Shown one piece after another: positions 12,701 to 22,055 of a DNA stretch of 64,000 nucleotides; positions within the stretch are counted from its first letter, which is position 1; every line of letters starts with the position of its first letter. The notes beneath the pieces were generated by a model. The model ran no database searches and was not told the DNA's origin. It saw only the letters and a program-made list of their open reading frames with translations. This DNA comes from Hermatobates lingyangjiaoensis (taxonomy: Eukaryota > Arthropoda > Insecta > Hemiptera > Hermatobatidae). The position numbers and the translations under genes are program-made. The stretch is taken from the NCBI GenBank assembly GCA_026182355.1, contig JAPFBL010000068.1, positions 3,365,001-3,429,000 on the forward strand, in the 5' to 3' direction.

Positions 12701-13280
12701 AGCACTGCCTGATGTGCTTTACCCCAGATAACAGCTAGCTTTTCCCTGTATTCATTCGGTTCCTTTCTAAACTTTTTTAATCCTTACTTCCTTTACCAAC
12801 ACCTTTTTGCCAAACTACACAATCCATTCAAATGTTTTACTTTTTCAAGCTTTATATTTTTGAAAGTCTTGATGAATTTGTATCATTTTCGTCTCACTTA
12901 CGCAATTCAAACCTTTTTAATGATTTTCGACGATATGTTTCCTAAAGAATTTTAAACTAAATCCAATTATTCCTGTTTCATAAGTGTTTTCTAAAAGTGT
13001 TTTCTAAATCAAAATGCATGCTTTTCTTTTGTTTATTGTATAAAGTAAGATAACGTAAATGCAGTCAACCACAGTGTACAATTTTAAAATGGCAATGCCA
13101 TGTTTTAACCAGTAACGATCATCGTTACGTTTTTTTGCAAAACTTTTTATTCATAATTTTATAACACTTACTATGTTTTATTATTTGATAACAGATTACT
13201 TTAATAATAATATAAATAACAGTATTATACCTTTTAGGTTTTTCCTTCAGAGGTTCCAAAACTACTTCTTCAGTCTCCAT
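844..13280 (-). CDS. SLC36/PAT-type proton-coupled amino acid transporter, N-terminal 257 residues (partial gene)
   Basis: Six exons join in phase: 13280-13231, 12290-12201, 6900-6750, 6428-6307, 4565-4481, 1116-844 (771 nt, 257 codons, no stop). Every junction has GT and AG on the minus strand. Split codons resolve sensibly (AG|T Ser17, AC|G Thr47, GT|G Val138). Seen: HPTTNNETLIHLLKG at 43-57, then GSLGTGILAMP (TM1), TM2 about 80-100, FVDVFLIIYQMGICCVY (TM3), TM4 about 179-194, APFSQLANIITF (TM5), and NYVLFVGTTLFALEAVGV (start of TM6). These match the invertebrate PAT family, which moves small neutral amino acids with protons across plasma or lysosomal membranes. His54 aligns with the proton-coupling histidine of mammalian PAT1 (known of the family). 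About half the usual length of roughly 450-480 residues is present; the C-terminal exons lie left of the window. Transported substrate and compartment cannot be read from the sequence. Confidence 0.93.
1796..1900 (+). repeat. dispersed intronic repeat, copy 1
   Basis: About 105 bp starting CCATGTGAAATAGAAAGATA recurs at 3273-3377 with roughly 80-85% identity by eye. Shared blocks include TATGGGTAGGTATGAATGGA and GAATTTATAC. Both copies lie in the intron between PAT exons 5 and 6. The family is not recognised. Confidence 0.7.
1901..4480. other. intron 5 of the PAT gene, mostly featureless
   Basis: AT-rich sequence. Apart from the duplicated 105-bp segment I see only low-complexity stretches, including a GACTCC-rich region at about 3900-4130 that stays open by composition. 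No conserved protein is seen. Confidence 0.6.
3273..3377 (+). repeat. dispersed intronic repeat, copy 2
   Basis: Direct-orientation partner of 1796-1900, with the same opening CCATGTGAAATAGAAAGATA and small substitutions throughout. Confidence 0.7.
4481..4565 (-). CDS. PAT gene: exon 5 (TM3)
   Basis: The 85-nt exon has acceptor ATTTTCAG and encodes residues 138-166. It contains PFVDVFLIIYQMGICCVYIV, diagnostic of TM3 in PAT transporters (family pattern VDVFLx..QxGFCCVYxVF). The donor is GTATTA, weaker than the other donors in this gene, but it keeps the frame with exon 6. Confidence 0.9.
5044..5115 (-). repeat. possible tRNA-like SINE remnant
   Basis: On the minus strand GGGTTCAATTCCC (about 5069-5081) is a good B-box-like sequence within a tRNA-arm-like hairpin. 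No convincing A box is found, so this may be chance or a decayed SINE head. Confidence 0.25.
5246..5404 (-). pseudogene. N-terminal fragment of a Penelope-like protein
   Basis: ATG at 5404 (or at 5398, two codons further) opens a frame reading SLGQMLWQLQPEERKIARRI and later AAANFNQICLRQDLLPTYSN. The F..xC.....LLPxY pattern after a basic, helical KLV segment recurs in an unrelated copy at 59326-59460 (KFGVIFNNVCIKEGLLPKFT). It resembles the region before the reverse transcriptase of Penelope-like proteins. The frame runs into the TA microsatellite and ends at 5216. The RT and GIY-YIG domains are absent. Family assignment rests on the motif, the second copy and the flanking layout, not on a search. 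Confidence 0.5.
5413..5447 (-). ncRNA. hammerhead-ribozyme-like motif
   Basis: Minus strand: CTGATGA, one extra base, GACCA/TGGTC (perfect 5-bp stem II) around a 9-base loop, then GAA-AGCT-C. The AGCT is self-complementary, as in minimal stem III of Penelope-type hammerheads, and C fits the cleavage base H17. TAC before the core can pair with GTA after it (stem I). The extra base between core and stem II departs from the consensus, so activity is uncertain. Confidence 0.5.
5584..5757. mobile_element. TA-flanked foldback element, degenerate copy
   Basis: Left TA run, then the arm AACGTTCAAACCGCAATAAG ... AAGATCTTTCAACAGTAACA ... TCATCAGAGTCAAATCCCAA, a short centre with ATTTGACTCT, then a TA run at 5731-5755. 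The arm is shared with elements at 21818, 29881, 30108 and 54290. Here the right arm is almost lost. Confidence 0.6.
5758..6306. other. intron sequence, nothing recognised
   Basis: AT-rich; no repeat partner or coding signal seen. Confidence 0.5.
6307..6428 (-). CDS. PAT gene: exon 4 (cytosolic loop 2-3)
   Basis: The 122-nt exon starts after GTTTCAG and ends before GTAAGA. It encodes residues 98-137 and two bases of Val138. It reads VRSQYELCKRKRVPVLTYPE and then SMKVALEQGP, which matches the family pattern of a basic CKR segment followed by a (T/S)(Y)P(E/D)xMK..LE.GP loop. It is separated from exon 3 by an intron of only 321 bp. Confidence 0.9.
6750..6900 (-). CDS. PAT gene: exon 3 (TM1-TM2)
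   Basis: The 151-nt exon has acceptor TTTTTTCAG and donor GTATGT. It completes Thr47 and encodes residues 48-97. It carries the family hallmark NETLIHLLKGSLGTGILAMP with the histidine at residue 54, and the second membrane segment through CLHVL. Confidence 0.95.
6901..8142. other. left part of intron 2, nothing coding
   Basis: Contains a hairpin at about 7613-7650 made of TAGTACAAATATTTTGTAGT and its near-complement, a C14 run at 7702-7715, and a pyrimidine-rich stretch at 7860-8030. That stretch is open in two frames only because of its composition. Confidence 0.6.
8143..8512 (+). mobile_element. tRNA-derived SINE, copy 1
   Basis: A box TAGCTCAGTGG at 8150-8160; degenerate B box GGTTCGGGGTG near 8187. 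The body is shared with 33541-33772 (CTCGATTTATTCAC..., GTGAATAAATCTGAG, CGATGTCAGGTACTCGTTA, CACTTGA(C/G)TTAGGCAAAAT). A tail follows, ending in GTTGAAAAACACAAACAACA. Copy 2 lacks most of the tail. The damaged B box suggests this copy is dead. Confidence 0.85.
8513..9674. other. intron 2 continued
   Basis: AT-rich. At about 9170-9206 the phrase CTGCACTCAACTTTACATAA is a degenerate end of the repeat family that ends in ACTTTACTATAAGTAA. Otherwise nothing is recognised. Confidence 0.5.
9675..9726 (+). repeat. (CA)26 microsatellite
   Basis: 52 bp of uninterrupted CA, followed by CAAA repeats. The frame open across it is a repeat artefact. Confidence 0.97.
10985..11165 (-). repeat. inverted fragment of the 0.9-kb repeat family
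   Basis: AAAAAATTTGATCTCGAG, then TTTGACAGATTTACGTGC and TCAGGTCCCCAAAGTC, match the reverse complement of 63125-63200 (CTCGAGATCG, GGGACCTC) with scattered changes. Only this end of the family is present here. Confidence 0.65.
11166..12200. other. intron 2, right part
   Basis: AT-rich. A segment at 11455-11530 (AAACTCATCTTCGGATAACA...GTTGGATCTGTTTACGTTGA) loosely resembles 31515-31590, so it may be a very old dispersed repeat. No coding signal. Confidence 0.4.
12201..12290 (-). CDS. PAT gene: exon 2 (cytosolic N-terminus)
   Basis: The 90-nt exon has acceptor ..GCACAG and donor GTAAGT. It encodes residues 17-46 and the first two bases of Thr47. The acidic stretch GDDDTPYDPHMHRNAPHPT resembles the YDP..HR...HPT segment that precedes TM1 in insect PAT proteins. 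A second reading frame also stays open here, but only this frame joins in phase with both neighbouring exons. Confidence 0.9.
12291..13230. other. intron 1b of the PAT gene
   Basis: 940-bp intron between the start-codon exon and exon 2; AT-rich, with no other feature seen. Confidence 0.7.
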
Positions 13281-13304
13281 TTTAATGTTCCTTATTTATC
13301 CAAT
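13231..13304 (-). CDS. PAT gene: exon with 5'UTR end and start codon
   Basis: A polypyrimidine tract and CAG acceptor precede 13304. Twenty-four non-coding bases follow, including an in-frame TAA, then ATG at 13280-13278. Sixteen codons (an acidic start METEEVVLEP) and two bases of a split codon are followed by the donor GTATAA. The in-frame stop fixes this ATG as the start in this reading. Because the exon opens at an acceptor, the cap-proximal exon lies further right. Confidence 0.85.
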
Positions 13305-16300
13305 CTGAAACAAAAATTTCTAATATTTATATTTACACAATTAAGACATGAGTTATCTGAAGATGAGGTATAATGGCTATAAGCTAATTGCTCTATTTAT
13401 ATAATTATTAGTTTTACTCCCCTTATTGCTAAAGTCATTCATTAGTAAAATTATTGAACTTTTTACTCGACACTACACTACGTTGTTTAAAATGATCAAA
13501 GTTAAATTATATTAGAAGTATGTAGATGATTAAAAAAAATGATGATATTATACATGCTTAAGGATTTTAATAGCCTTAAAGGCTATTGAGATTATTAAGA
13601 TGTTCAAAATTTTAGTAGATTGTCAGGTCAACTGAAGTTAGATTGATCGTGAAGGATTCTACCCAATCAATCAACCAATTAAAGTCATTGTCCATAATTT
13701 CATTAATTGAGTTTATTTGGATACTTAGGCAAACTTATTTCATACTAACTATAATTATCAATTATTAAAGTCAAATATACTAAAGATCCAGGTCAGTTCA
13801 ACATACGGTTCTCCACCCCTGTCGTACTTTTGTGACTCTACTAACTTCGGACTTAGACCTGTTCGACATCTAGTAAGTGGGAAATTTGTGTCTGCTTTAA
13901 ATCTCATTGATAGTGGTGACCTAAATCTTAGTTTAGCCAGAAATAACATACAAAGTGTACGTTGCTCTTTAAAGTTATATTTACAAAATTATATGGATTA
14001 GGTTACATATTTAGCTGTAAATAATTTTGTTAAATCTGGGAAATCGACATTTTTTTGTCCATCTGCATTAGACAAAATTAATAAATCAGTAAGCTATATA
14101 AACACAGAGAAAGTTCTCTTTCTTGTTTGGACTTTTCAGTAATATTTAAAATGGGATTTCCTCGAAGCCTGATTCTTTCGCGATTATTTTTAATATATTT
14201 CTTCATTACTTTTCCCTCGGGCTGGTCCTTGTCATTTCCTCTTTAATCTCATATTGTCACTTTTACTTTTATTCCACTTTTATGACTCTAGACGGTTTCC
14301 CTTTAATCCTTTATTTACTGTCATATTTAGTCTTCCCTTCTTATTTTTTTCCCTAAAGACCTTTTATTACCGCCTCAATAACTTATCATCCTTCTCTTCA
14401 TTTAGAGCCTTTTCCTAAACACTCTCAATAAAAAAATATATTAACGAGACCTAAATCCAGAAATTGACAATCTTCGGACCTTAGGCCGAATTAACATGGC
14501 AGAGTTTCAAAATTAAACGACGAAGGGCATACTGTACTTAACAAATAATTAACAACATAATAAAAGTCACCTCAAACTTTTAGTTCCCAGGGGAGATTCA
14601 CAATGTTTTAATGAACAAAGATAAGAACCAGCAGATTCTGGTAAAGATAAGAAATCAGAAAAAGGCTAAATTTAAGCCCTAAATTCTACTTGAAATCAGA
14701 ACAACCTGCTCTCGCTGTAGGACTTGCTACATTCCTTTCAAAAAGTTGTATCAAAATCCCACTACAAAATTTGTATGAGACGTAATTTGTAATTGATTTA
14801 AGAGAACTGTTTTATTAAACTTAACAATACAAAAAAAATTGGACTTGGTTGATAAAGTTAATTTGATATATAAAAAGAGGCACATATGTAAAACGATAAA
14901 TCAAAAATGATGTAGACTTATATATTTCAGGCATTTAAGGTAACAGCATGAGTCTATTGATGGGAGAGGAAATACAACTTTCATTGCTTTATAGTACCGG
15001 GTCATTTAAATAATTATATAATAATTATAAATCTGTATGATACTTATAGTGATAAGTTTTTAATATAGTATGATATCATATAATAATTACAATACATGTT
15101 ATATTCTTTCAATGAATGTATATCAAGAATTACTTTTTAACCCTCAAGGGCCAATCTATTTAGTTAGTTACTATTAAGTACAGTGACAGAAAAGAAAACT
15201 ACTTTAATATGTTGAAGAATTTCCAATTCGTTGAAGTATCCCCAAGTCGTTGAAGTGTTGTGAATACATTTTTTTTGTCTACTTTCATGTGGCTGAGTGG
15301 ATGTTTATTAAGCATATTTTAAACTCTGCACAAGTTTATCACGTGACAACCAATGATATTTGACAGTCATATAGCTCTTGGTAAGGAAAATAAATCTATG
15401 TTATTTGGATAATTTTTAAGTATGAAAATGGTTTAACATTGTTTTTTGATATCAGAAGAACCTGCCCTTCTTGTCATTTTAAAAATGTTTAAATTCATAT
15501 TAGGTATGAACTTGGTGTGAATACAGTACAACATTAAGTTCATAAATTTAGTATATTTCAAAAGAAAATATTATAATAAAAAAGACAATTATTGAGCTAC
15601 ATCTACAGTGACTTATTTGATTGTATCAGAATATTGATTCTATTTTTGTTATGAACGATCAAATGGATACCTATATTACAATAAATTAGTCATTAAATTT
15701 GTTGCCTGCGAAGTTGATAATACCATTAAATTTGATAATATGTTGACATCATAGCGATATTTAAATAAATCCTAAATAAAATTTATTTGAATGAGTTTGA
15801 ACATATTTTTACTTGAGTTTAGACCTGACCAAATTTTTCCAATAGTGTTAATACATATTATAATTTGAATTTAGCGCAGCAGTTCTGTATTCTAGGCATA
15901 ATGTTTGCAGACTGCCTTAAATGTTCAAAATGCTATGAGAATACAAGGAAGTGCATGTTTAGAGGAATATTTTAATCCATTAAACGCACTCCCGCTAGAA
16001 AGTATTCTTAGATCAATACTCAAGACAGCGGTCGTAATTAAATAATTATAATTGCCTGCATTGACCACTTGTTTAATAGCATTCCTGAATTATATTTTAA
16101 TATTTCATAATGAGGTGAGATTAGAGTGTTTTTGTTTTTAATTAGAAGTAGGAAGGGCACTGCACTGTAAAAGGTCATTGCAGAGGTGAAGATTGCCGTC
16201 AGTGAATACATTTGCCAGCCCTCAAATATCACACTTTTCATTCAGAAGTCTAAATTTTCAAATTCTAAAATTTTACGGCAGGCGCCTCCAATGAGCCTGA

Positions 16301-16613
16301 TGGGTATAGGTAAAATATAGAATTAATTAATTAATGTTTTAAAGCGCTTTTCAAGAATCGACGGATTTATTGTCAATTTTTGTGATGTGTAGAGTCAGAT
16401 TGAGTCAAAAACTCTATGTGTAGTATCAGCGTTAAGGTACCTTGCCACCAAAAACTTTCAGTGTCTGGAATTCAATACCTTTATGCATTTAGTTTTTTTT
16501 TTATTAAAAAATTCAGCTACATCGAATTAACTTCAGAAACATCAGTATTTAGTCTGCGGTAAATGGATATTCAAACAAAAACTTTCCACACAAATGAAGT
16601 TTTATTCAACAAC
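13305..16613. other. non-coding stretch upstream of the start-codon exon
   Basis: AT-rich. Small hairpins only, for example AATAGCCTTAAAGGCTATT near 13568. No repeat of known type and no conserved coding frame. Confidence 0.5.
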
Positions 16614-16646
16614 AACGCGTTTCGAACACTTTATGTTCATCATCAG
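16614..16646 (-). ncRNA. hammerhead-ribozyme-like motif (ACGCGT type)
   Basis: Minus strand: CTGATGA, one extra base, GAACA...TGTTC stem II, then GAA-ACGCGT-T. ACGCGT is self-complementary and the next base is T, fitting H17. GTTGTTGAATAAAACTTC follows. Flanking stem I pairing is poor. Context looks like the end of a decayed retroelement. Confidence 0.45.
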
Positions 16647-16778
16647 GAAGACATCTAGGATGTGGTGCTGAAGGGTTTGTCAAGTGAAAACAACTCACAT
16701 TGTTATCCATTTTACCTCAGAATGAGTAAATACCACACAATTACGGATTGCACAACTAATGATTCAGTATTTAGTATT

Positions 16779-17246
16779 CCAAACGACAAAAACCTTGACT
16801 TTTCCCAACTTTAATCTTAATCTCTAAGTACAAAAATCTGCAATGGCTTACACTGAACTTTACTATAAGCACACGTGTTACCAATTACGTTTTGAAAAAC
16901 AAATTAATATGGCTATCCCATAGTCGCAATATAAAACTGTCGTAAATGTATCATAACTAATAGCAATCAATTTAATGACTTCATATATTTCCACCTAATT
17001 CGATTGCCAACAATTCGATTTAGGTTGGTCCAAACGACAAGAACCTTGGGACTTCCAACTTTAATCTTAATCTCTAAGTACAATAAATCTGCATATGGCT
17101 TACACTGAACTTTAGCTAAAGTACACGTGTTAACCAATTACGTTTTGAAAAACAAGATTAATATGGCTATCCCATAGTCGCAATATGAAAACTGTCGTAA
17201 ATGTATCATAACTAATAGCCATCAATTGTTCTATGACTTCATATGA
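16779..17246 (+). repeat. tandem duplication of about 250 bp, two copies
   Basis: Copy 1 (16779-16989) and copy 2 (17030-17246) share CCAAACGACAA(A/G)AACCTTG, TTAATCTTAATCTCTAAGTA, CACGTGTTA, CAATTACGTTTTGAAAAACA and ATGGCTATCCCATAGTCGCA. They differ by many one-base indels. Each carries the TACACTGAACTTT phrase related to the end of the dispersed 0.9-kb family. Confidence 0.85.
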
Positions 17247-19306
17247 GTTTTCCTAATAGCCACATCGATATAAGTTATGGCCACATGAAAGAATTGGGAT
17301 AATTTTTTTAGAATAATCAGATATGTTACTACAGCTAAGTACGTGGTAACCACGGGCCAGATTAAATTCAGACCTTGCTTTTAATAATATGCCACATTGT
17401 TCTAGATCAATGAGTTTTTAATAGCCAATATAATAATTATGGCCACATAAAACTTTAACTTTGATATTTCGTCTGCACAGTGGTCAAATTAAAATATAAC
17501 CAAAACTCAATTCATTCTCAACAAGTTTGATATTATGTTTACTTAATACAAAGTTGAAGAGGCCACTCCACATTATTATCCGACTTTTAAGGCTTTCATC
17601 TTTAATGTTCATCTAGGGATGGAAAGTGACTTATTTGTTAAATCAGTTTAATTAAGAACTGTGGGATAATTAACTATATTTATTTCCAGCATTTATAGCA
17701 TATGTCATCTTTGCATATGTGTCATCTAGGGATGGACAGTGATTTATGCATATGTTAAATTTCATAATGTGTCCAGAACATTATTCTTTCCAGATTTATG
17801 CATATGTGTCTTTGCATATGTGTCCAGACACAGATTTATGTCCGTGCCTTTTAGGATAACCCATATTTATTTATTTCATGCTCTAATTTTAAGAAATTCT
17901 GATCCACTTAAAATTTACTGAGCTAGTCTACAATTCCAAATAATAAAACACGTATACCAGATTTTTAAACAAAAAATTGTCATTCGTTATTGATTTGGAC
18001 AATTATTTGGGTGTATATTGATTTGGGTGTTAGTATTACATACGTATAACTTGATGAACATTTGACAAGATTATTTTATGCCATTATTTTACGATTCATG
18101 CTATGATTTCTTACTATACTATTGTAATTGCTTAGATTATGAATAAAACAAAATGAATCAGAAAGCAGTCAGTTTTTTATACTTCAATTAAACTTTCGAA
18201 GCCAATGTTTCAGATTTATATCTTCATAACTTTTGATAAGGTTTTACATAAAACTAAATAGTTGATATTCAAATTATTCAGTCCTCAGTGTCTACCTCAC
18301 TGCCATTTTACTTTAAATAAATTTAAAAATTGTTAAAAATTCGATTTTATAATTTTGAGAGGTTAACACATTTTGAGGTACTCTGAACCTATTTTATTGC
18401 TGGTGTAGCATTAGTCTTAGAAAAACATTTTAAATTACTTAGTTCTTAACTTGTTATTAAGGTATGACTGGACGGTCCGCTGAGGTGCAGTGCCTGGCGT
18501 GTGACTGTTAGAGGTCTGACTCTTAGTCAGGTCCGTTGCTTTGTAATTTTCAGGGAGGGGATGGCGAACCTTTTGCTCACCGATGATGTAAAGGTATACC
18601 TGACAACGACGCTGTAGTTGTCAGCAGCTCGTTAGAAGTCGCTCATTTAGTACTCTCAACGTGAAATCTAGCCCATAATACAGCTCCATTTTAATTAAAA
18701 GGTTAATTAAACAATGAGCTATTTCTTAAGCCCCTAGACAAACACCGAATTTATAAATGTAAGGCATTGAATACAAACATAAGTTCTGTTCTTTTTAATT
18801 TCACATCGATAGCAAAACTTCTATAGATGTGGCAAGTGATATTTGTAATACTCAATATAGATTGAGTGTCTAATTACCTCTTGCAATATTAATGACTCAG
18901 ACGGATCAGTCTGAATTAAAAATAGAACACAATCAGCCTGTGCTCTCACTCCAGCCTACCGACTCCACTGATAGATTTCAGAGTTGTCTCTCATCCTACG
19001 AACGCTTTGTATTTATAGTGGACCTCCTTAAGAAGTACAATCCATTATTTAGTTAACGAACTCCATTTGACTAGAGTCGAAGCTTAATTCTGTTAATTAA
19101 TAATGTAATTAATGAGCATTGTGTTTCAGTTATCTTTAAGAGAAATGCACTGACGGCTACATACCATGAAATATAACATGGATAATAAGACAACACCTCA
19201 TCATAACACTTATAATCTTATGACAGTAATTCCACAAAGAAAAATTTAAAATGTTTGTTAAGGAACTAGTATTATTTTTATCTTTCAAAGAAGGTCAATA
19301 TTAAGG
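17247..19306. other. non-coding stretch
   Basis: Short internal echoes such as GCATATGT(G)TC(AT)TCT and CATCTAGGGATGGA(A/C)AGTGA repeated between 17580 and 17840. A less AT-rich patch at 18471-18680 may be a decayed SINE, but it lacks clear A and B boxes. Confidence 0.4.
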
Positions 19307-19440
19307 GGTCTCATCCTAGCGTTTGTGGCGTTAGTACTGAAGATGAAGGTTCGAATCTTGTCATGACCATAGATTCATTTGAGAAAAAGAAAACCTCAGT
19401 CACGACATATAGGACATAAAACAGTTGTACAATGTCATGT
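19305..19440 (+). repeat. possible tRNA-derived SINE
   Basis: GGGGTCTCATCCTAGCG...TTAGTACTGAAGATGAAGGTTCGAATCTTG has a good B box (GGTTCGAATCT at 19348-19358) and a tRNA-like spacing from a poor A box. No second copy was found here. Confidence 0.3.
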
Positions 19441-20881
19441 ATTCATAAAAGATTCCGATTTGTAAAAAACCTAGGAAGACAAAATTTAAGACTTCTAATT
19501 TAGAGCCAACATGGTAATGTCGTTCGGTGCTAGCTGTTAAGTGATTGCGAAATGTTGCCACACTTTCTGACCATCAGTATCGTACTGATGACCAAAAACC
19601 TCTAAGTTTGACAGTATATCAGTGATTGTATAAATATTCATTTACAGAAAATAGATTTCAGATAAAACAATCTGCACTGAATGAAACTTTTGTCATATTT
19701 ATTGTTCGTTCATTTTCATTATATGAGTTGTTCATTTGTAATTATGATCTGCATTCATTCGATTATTGCATGGCAAAAGACTTTTGTTGGAAATATAAAA
19801 TATAAAATAGCCTCAATGTTCTATGTTGAAGATTAAAAATGCCCTACATATCGCTCTGGGGAGAAGACATCCTGAGCCTGTACTGCTAGTCAGGTTCTCG
19901 TTAATTATTCTTTCGCTAACAAATAACTCAGAATTCAAATAATTATAAGAAATAAAATTCAAGGTACTCAATCAATCCTAATAATAGGCTCACGCATAAC
20001 TGAAATAGGTGCCAATTGACAAATGTCGAGGATAAGGAAAAATATAACATAAGATGAAGAAATATAGTCATCCAACATTTTAGAATTGTATAATAGTTTT
20101 TTTGATGTCCCCTATCATCGTTTTTTTATTAATAATTCAGTATAAAAATTTAAAATGATATTGACATCTTTAAATCTCTAACCAAACGTTTTTCACAGTC
20201 AAAAATTAAATAATCATTTGGACCTTTCTGCTGATTCTCTTACCGCTTCATCTTCTGATAATGATTAATGGTAAATATATTCAACTGATATTTTTCAGTT
20301 TTTTTTTTGATAAAATTTAAGAAAGTTTAACTTAAAGATAAGTTAAGAAAGATTTAAGAGAAAGTTTTTTAACAGAAGTTTTCAATGTATATAATCTTTG
20401 GAGGCCAAATGAATTAGTCAAATATCAAACTGGGTCTTGTGTTTGTTTCTATATATTTGCTTTTATAAATGTTTAGAATATGGTTTGTTGTAGAACCGTT
20501 TATCTCAGTCTAACTGATAATATAAATAGAACAATTTGTTTTATATATATAGTAATAGTTATAATTTATAAATAACTATACAAATATATATGCTAAATAA
20601 TTTATAATAAAGGAAGAAGAACTTTTATTCCCGACGGCGCTTAAGTTACGAGTAAGACTACTAGGCTTGAAGGGAAATTAGAAAATTATAGTCTAATTTG
20701 TTGCAATTCATGGAGAGCCTTCAAATCTTACTTTAAACAACATACTCACGCAAAATGTAGTGTTTTACACATCTCTACTTGAAAGTACTTCCTTTGTTCT
20801 ACTCAGATCTAAACTCTGTTCTGTCCAAATAACATTAGCTTGTCGAACTTCTAGATGAGGAAGTAGGAAAATATTAAAATA

Positions 20882-21815
20882 CGAGGTGTGTAAATAAAGT
20901 AGTGAGACTGGCAACGTCGCTTTCGATCTGGCAACGCTGGAGACGCGTGGCCTTGAGTAGCGCCAGGCGCACGTGTGATGCGCCACCAGTATGAATCTGA
21001 ACTCGCCACAGTCATTTGTTTGTCCGTAGCGTTGGTTTTCGTGAAATGGTTTTTTCTTGAGCGTTTAAAAATGAGTGACCTCAAAGTTGAGCAGCGGTGT
21101 TCAATCAAATTTTGCTTCAGACTTGGACATAATGCAACCGAAACTTTTGAAAAACTTCAGGAGGCCTATGGAGAACATGTTTTATCAAGGGCACAGGTTT
21201 TTCGGTGGTTTAAGGAATTTTCAGAAGGAAGAGAGTCGATTGAAGATGAACCACGAAGCGGAAGGCCTTCAAGTACAAACACCGATGAAAATGTCAACAG
21301 AGTACGGAACCTTGTGCGTTCAGATCGACGCTTGACAGTCCGAATGATCGGGGAACAGTTGAATTTGAATCACACCTCCGTTCAGCACGAAAAAGAGTCC
21401 TTCGTTTGCGGCCAAACATCAAAGACAAGTGGGTGTTGCATCACGACAACGCGCCCTGTCACACTGCCATCTCAATAAACGAGTTTTTGGCCAGTAAAAA
21501 CATTCCTGTTGCTCCTCAGCCTCCTTATTCACCAGACTTGAGTCCTTGTGACTTTTTCCTCTTCCCGAGATTGAAAAATCACCTCAAGGGAACTCATTTC
21601 GGGACACTACAAAACATACAAACTGCTGTAACCGACCAGCTGAAGGCCATTCCAGAATCCGAGTTCCAGCAATGCTACAATGATTGGAAGGACCGTCTCC
21701 AGCGCTGTGTGGCTTCCGAAGGGAACTATTTTGAAGGTGACAATATCACATTGTAATTATATTTGAATAGAAAATTTAAAAAAAATCAGTCTCACTACTT
21801 TATTTACACACCTCG
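20882..21815 (+). mobile_element. mariner transposon, internally deleted
   Basis: Perfect 29-bp terminal inverted repeats (20882-20910 and 21787-21815) begin CGAGGTGTGTAAATAAAGTA, with a TA duplication at 20880-20881 and 21816-21817. The element is 934 bp, about 360 bp shorter than the usual mariner length of 1.3 kb. The missing piece corresponds to the middle of the transposase. Intact ends mean it could still be moved by a transposase supplied elsewhere (inference). Confidence 0.97.
21071..21756 (+). pseudogene. mariner transposase, internally deleted and frameshifted
   Basis: ATG at 21071 is chosen because the homologous start (MSDLKVEQRCSIKFCFRLG) begins here. The first 103 or so residues hold the two helix-turn-helix DNA-binding units through LTVRMIGEQLNLNHTSV. 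At about 21380-21390 roughly 120 residues are missing and the frame shifts. The second part, in another frame, runs RPNIKDKWVLHHDNAPCHTA ... PPYSPDLSPCDFFLFP ... EGNYFEGDN to the stop at 21754-21756. The second and third catalytic aspartates (in HHDNAP and PCDFFLFP) remain; the first, expected in a TGDE motif, is in the deleted part. The protein cannot be active. YSPDL and NYFEGD identify the mariner family. Confidence 0.92.
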
Positions 21816-21817
21816 TA

Positions 21818-22055
21818 TATCAAGATTTCACATTCAAACACGTGAAATAACAATCAAAGCCAAACCACAATAAGAAATAAAAAAAAAAACCTAAGATATT
21901 TCAACCGTAACAAGCGGTCTTCGTCAGAGTAAAATCCCAACTGATCCCAACGTCAGAGTCAGTTGGGATTTGACTCTGACGAAGACCACTTGTTACGATT
22001 GAAAGATAGTCTTTTTCTCATTTCTTATTGTGGATTGGACGTTCATATTTAAACT
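21818..22055. mobile_element. TA-flanked foldback element with hammerhead-like arms
   Basis: Left arm TCAAGATTTCAC...CAAAGCCAAACCACAATAAG...TTTCAACCGTAACAAGCGGT; centre AACTGATCCCAACGTCAGAG; right arm GACTCTGACGAAGACCACTT...CTTATTGTGGATTGGACG. The arms are about 85 bp each. The mariner right end touches the first base, so mariner landed at the foldback's TA edge. Confidence 0.75.
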
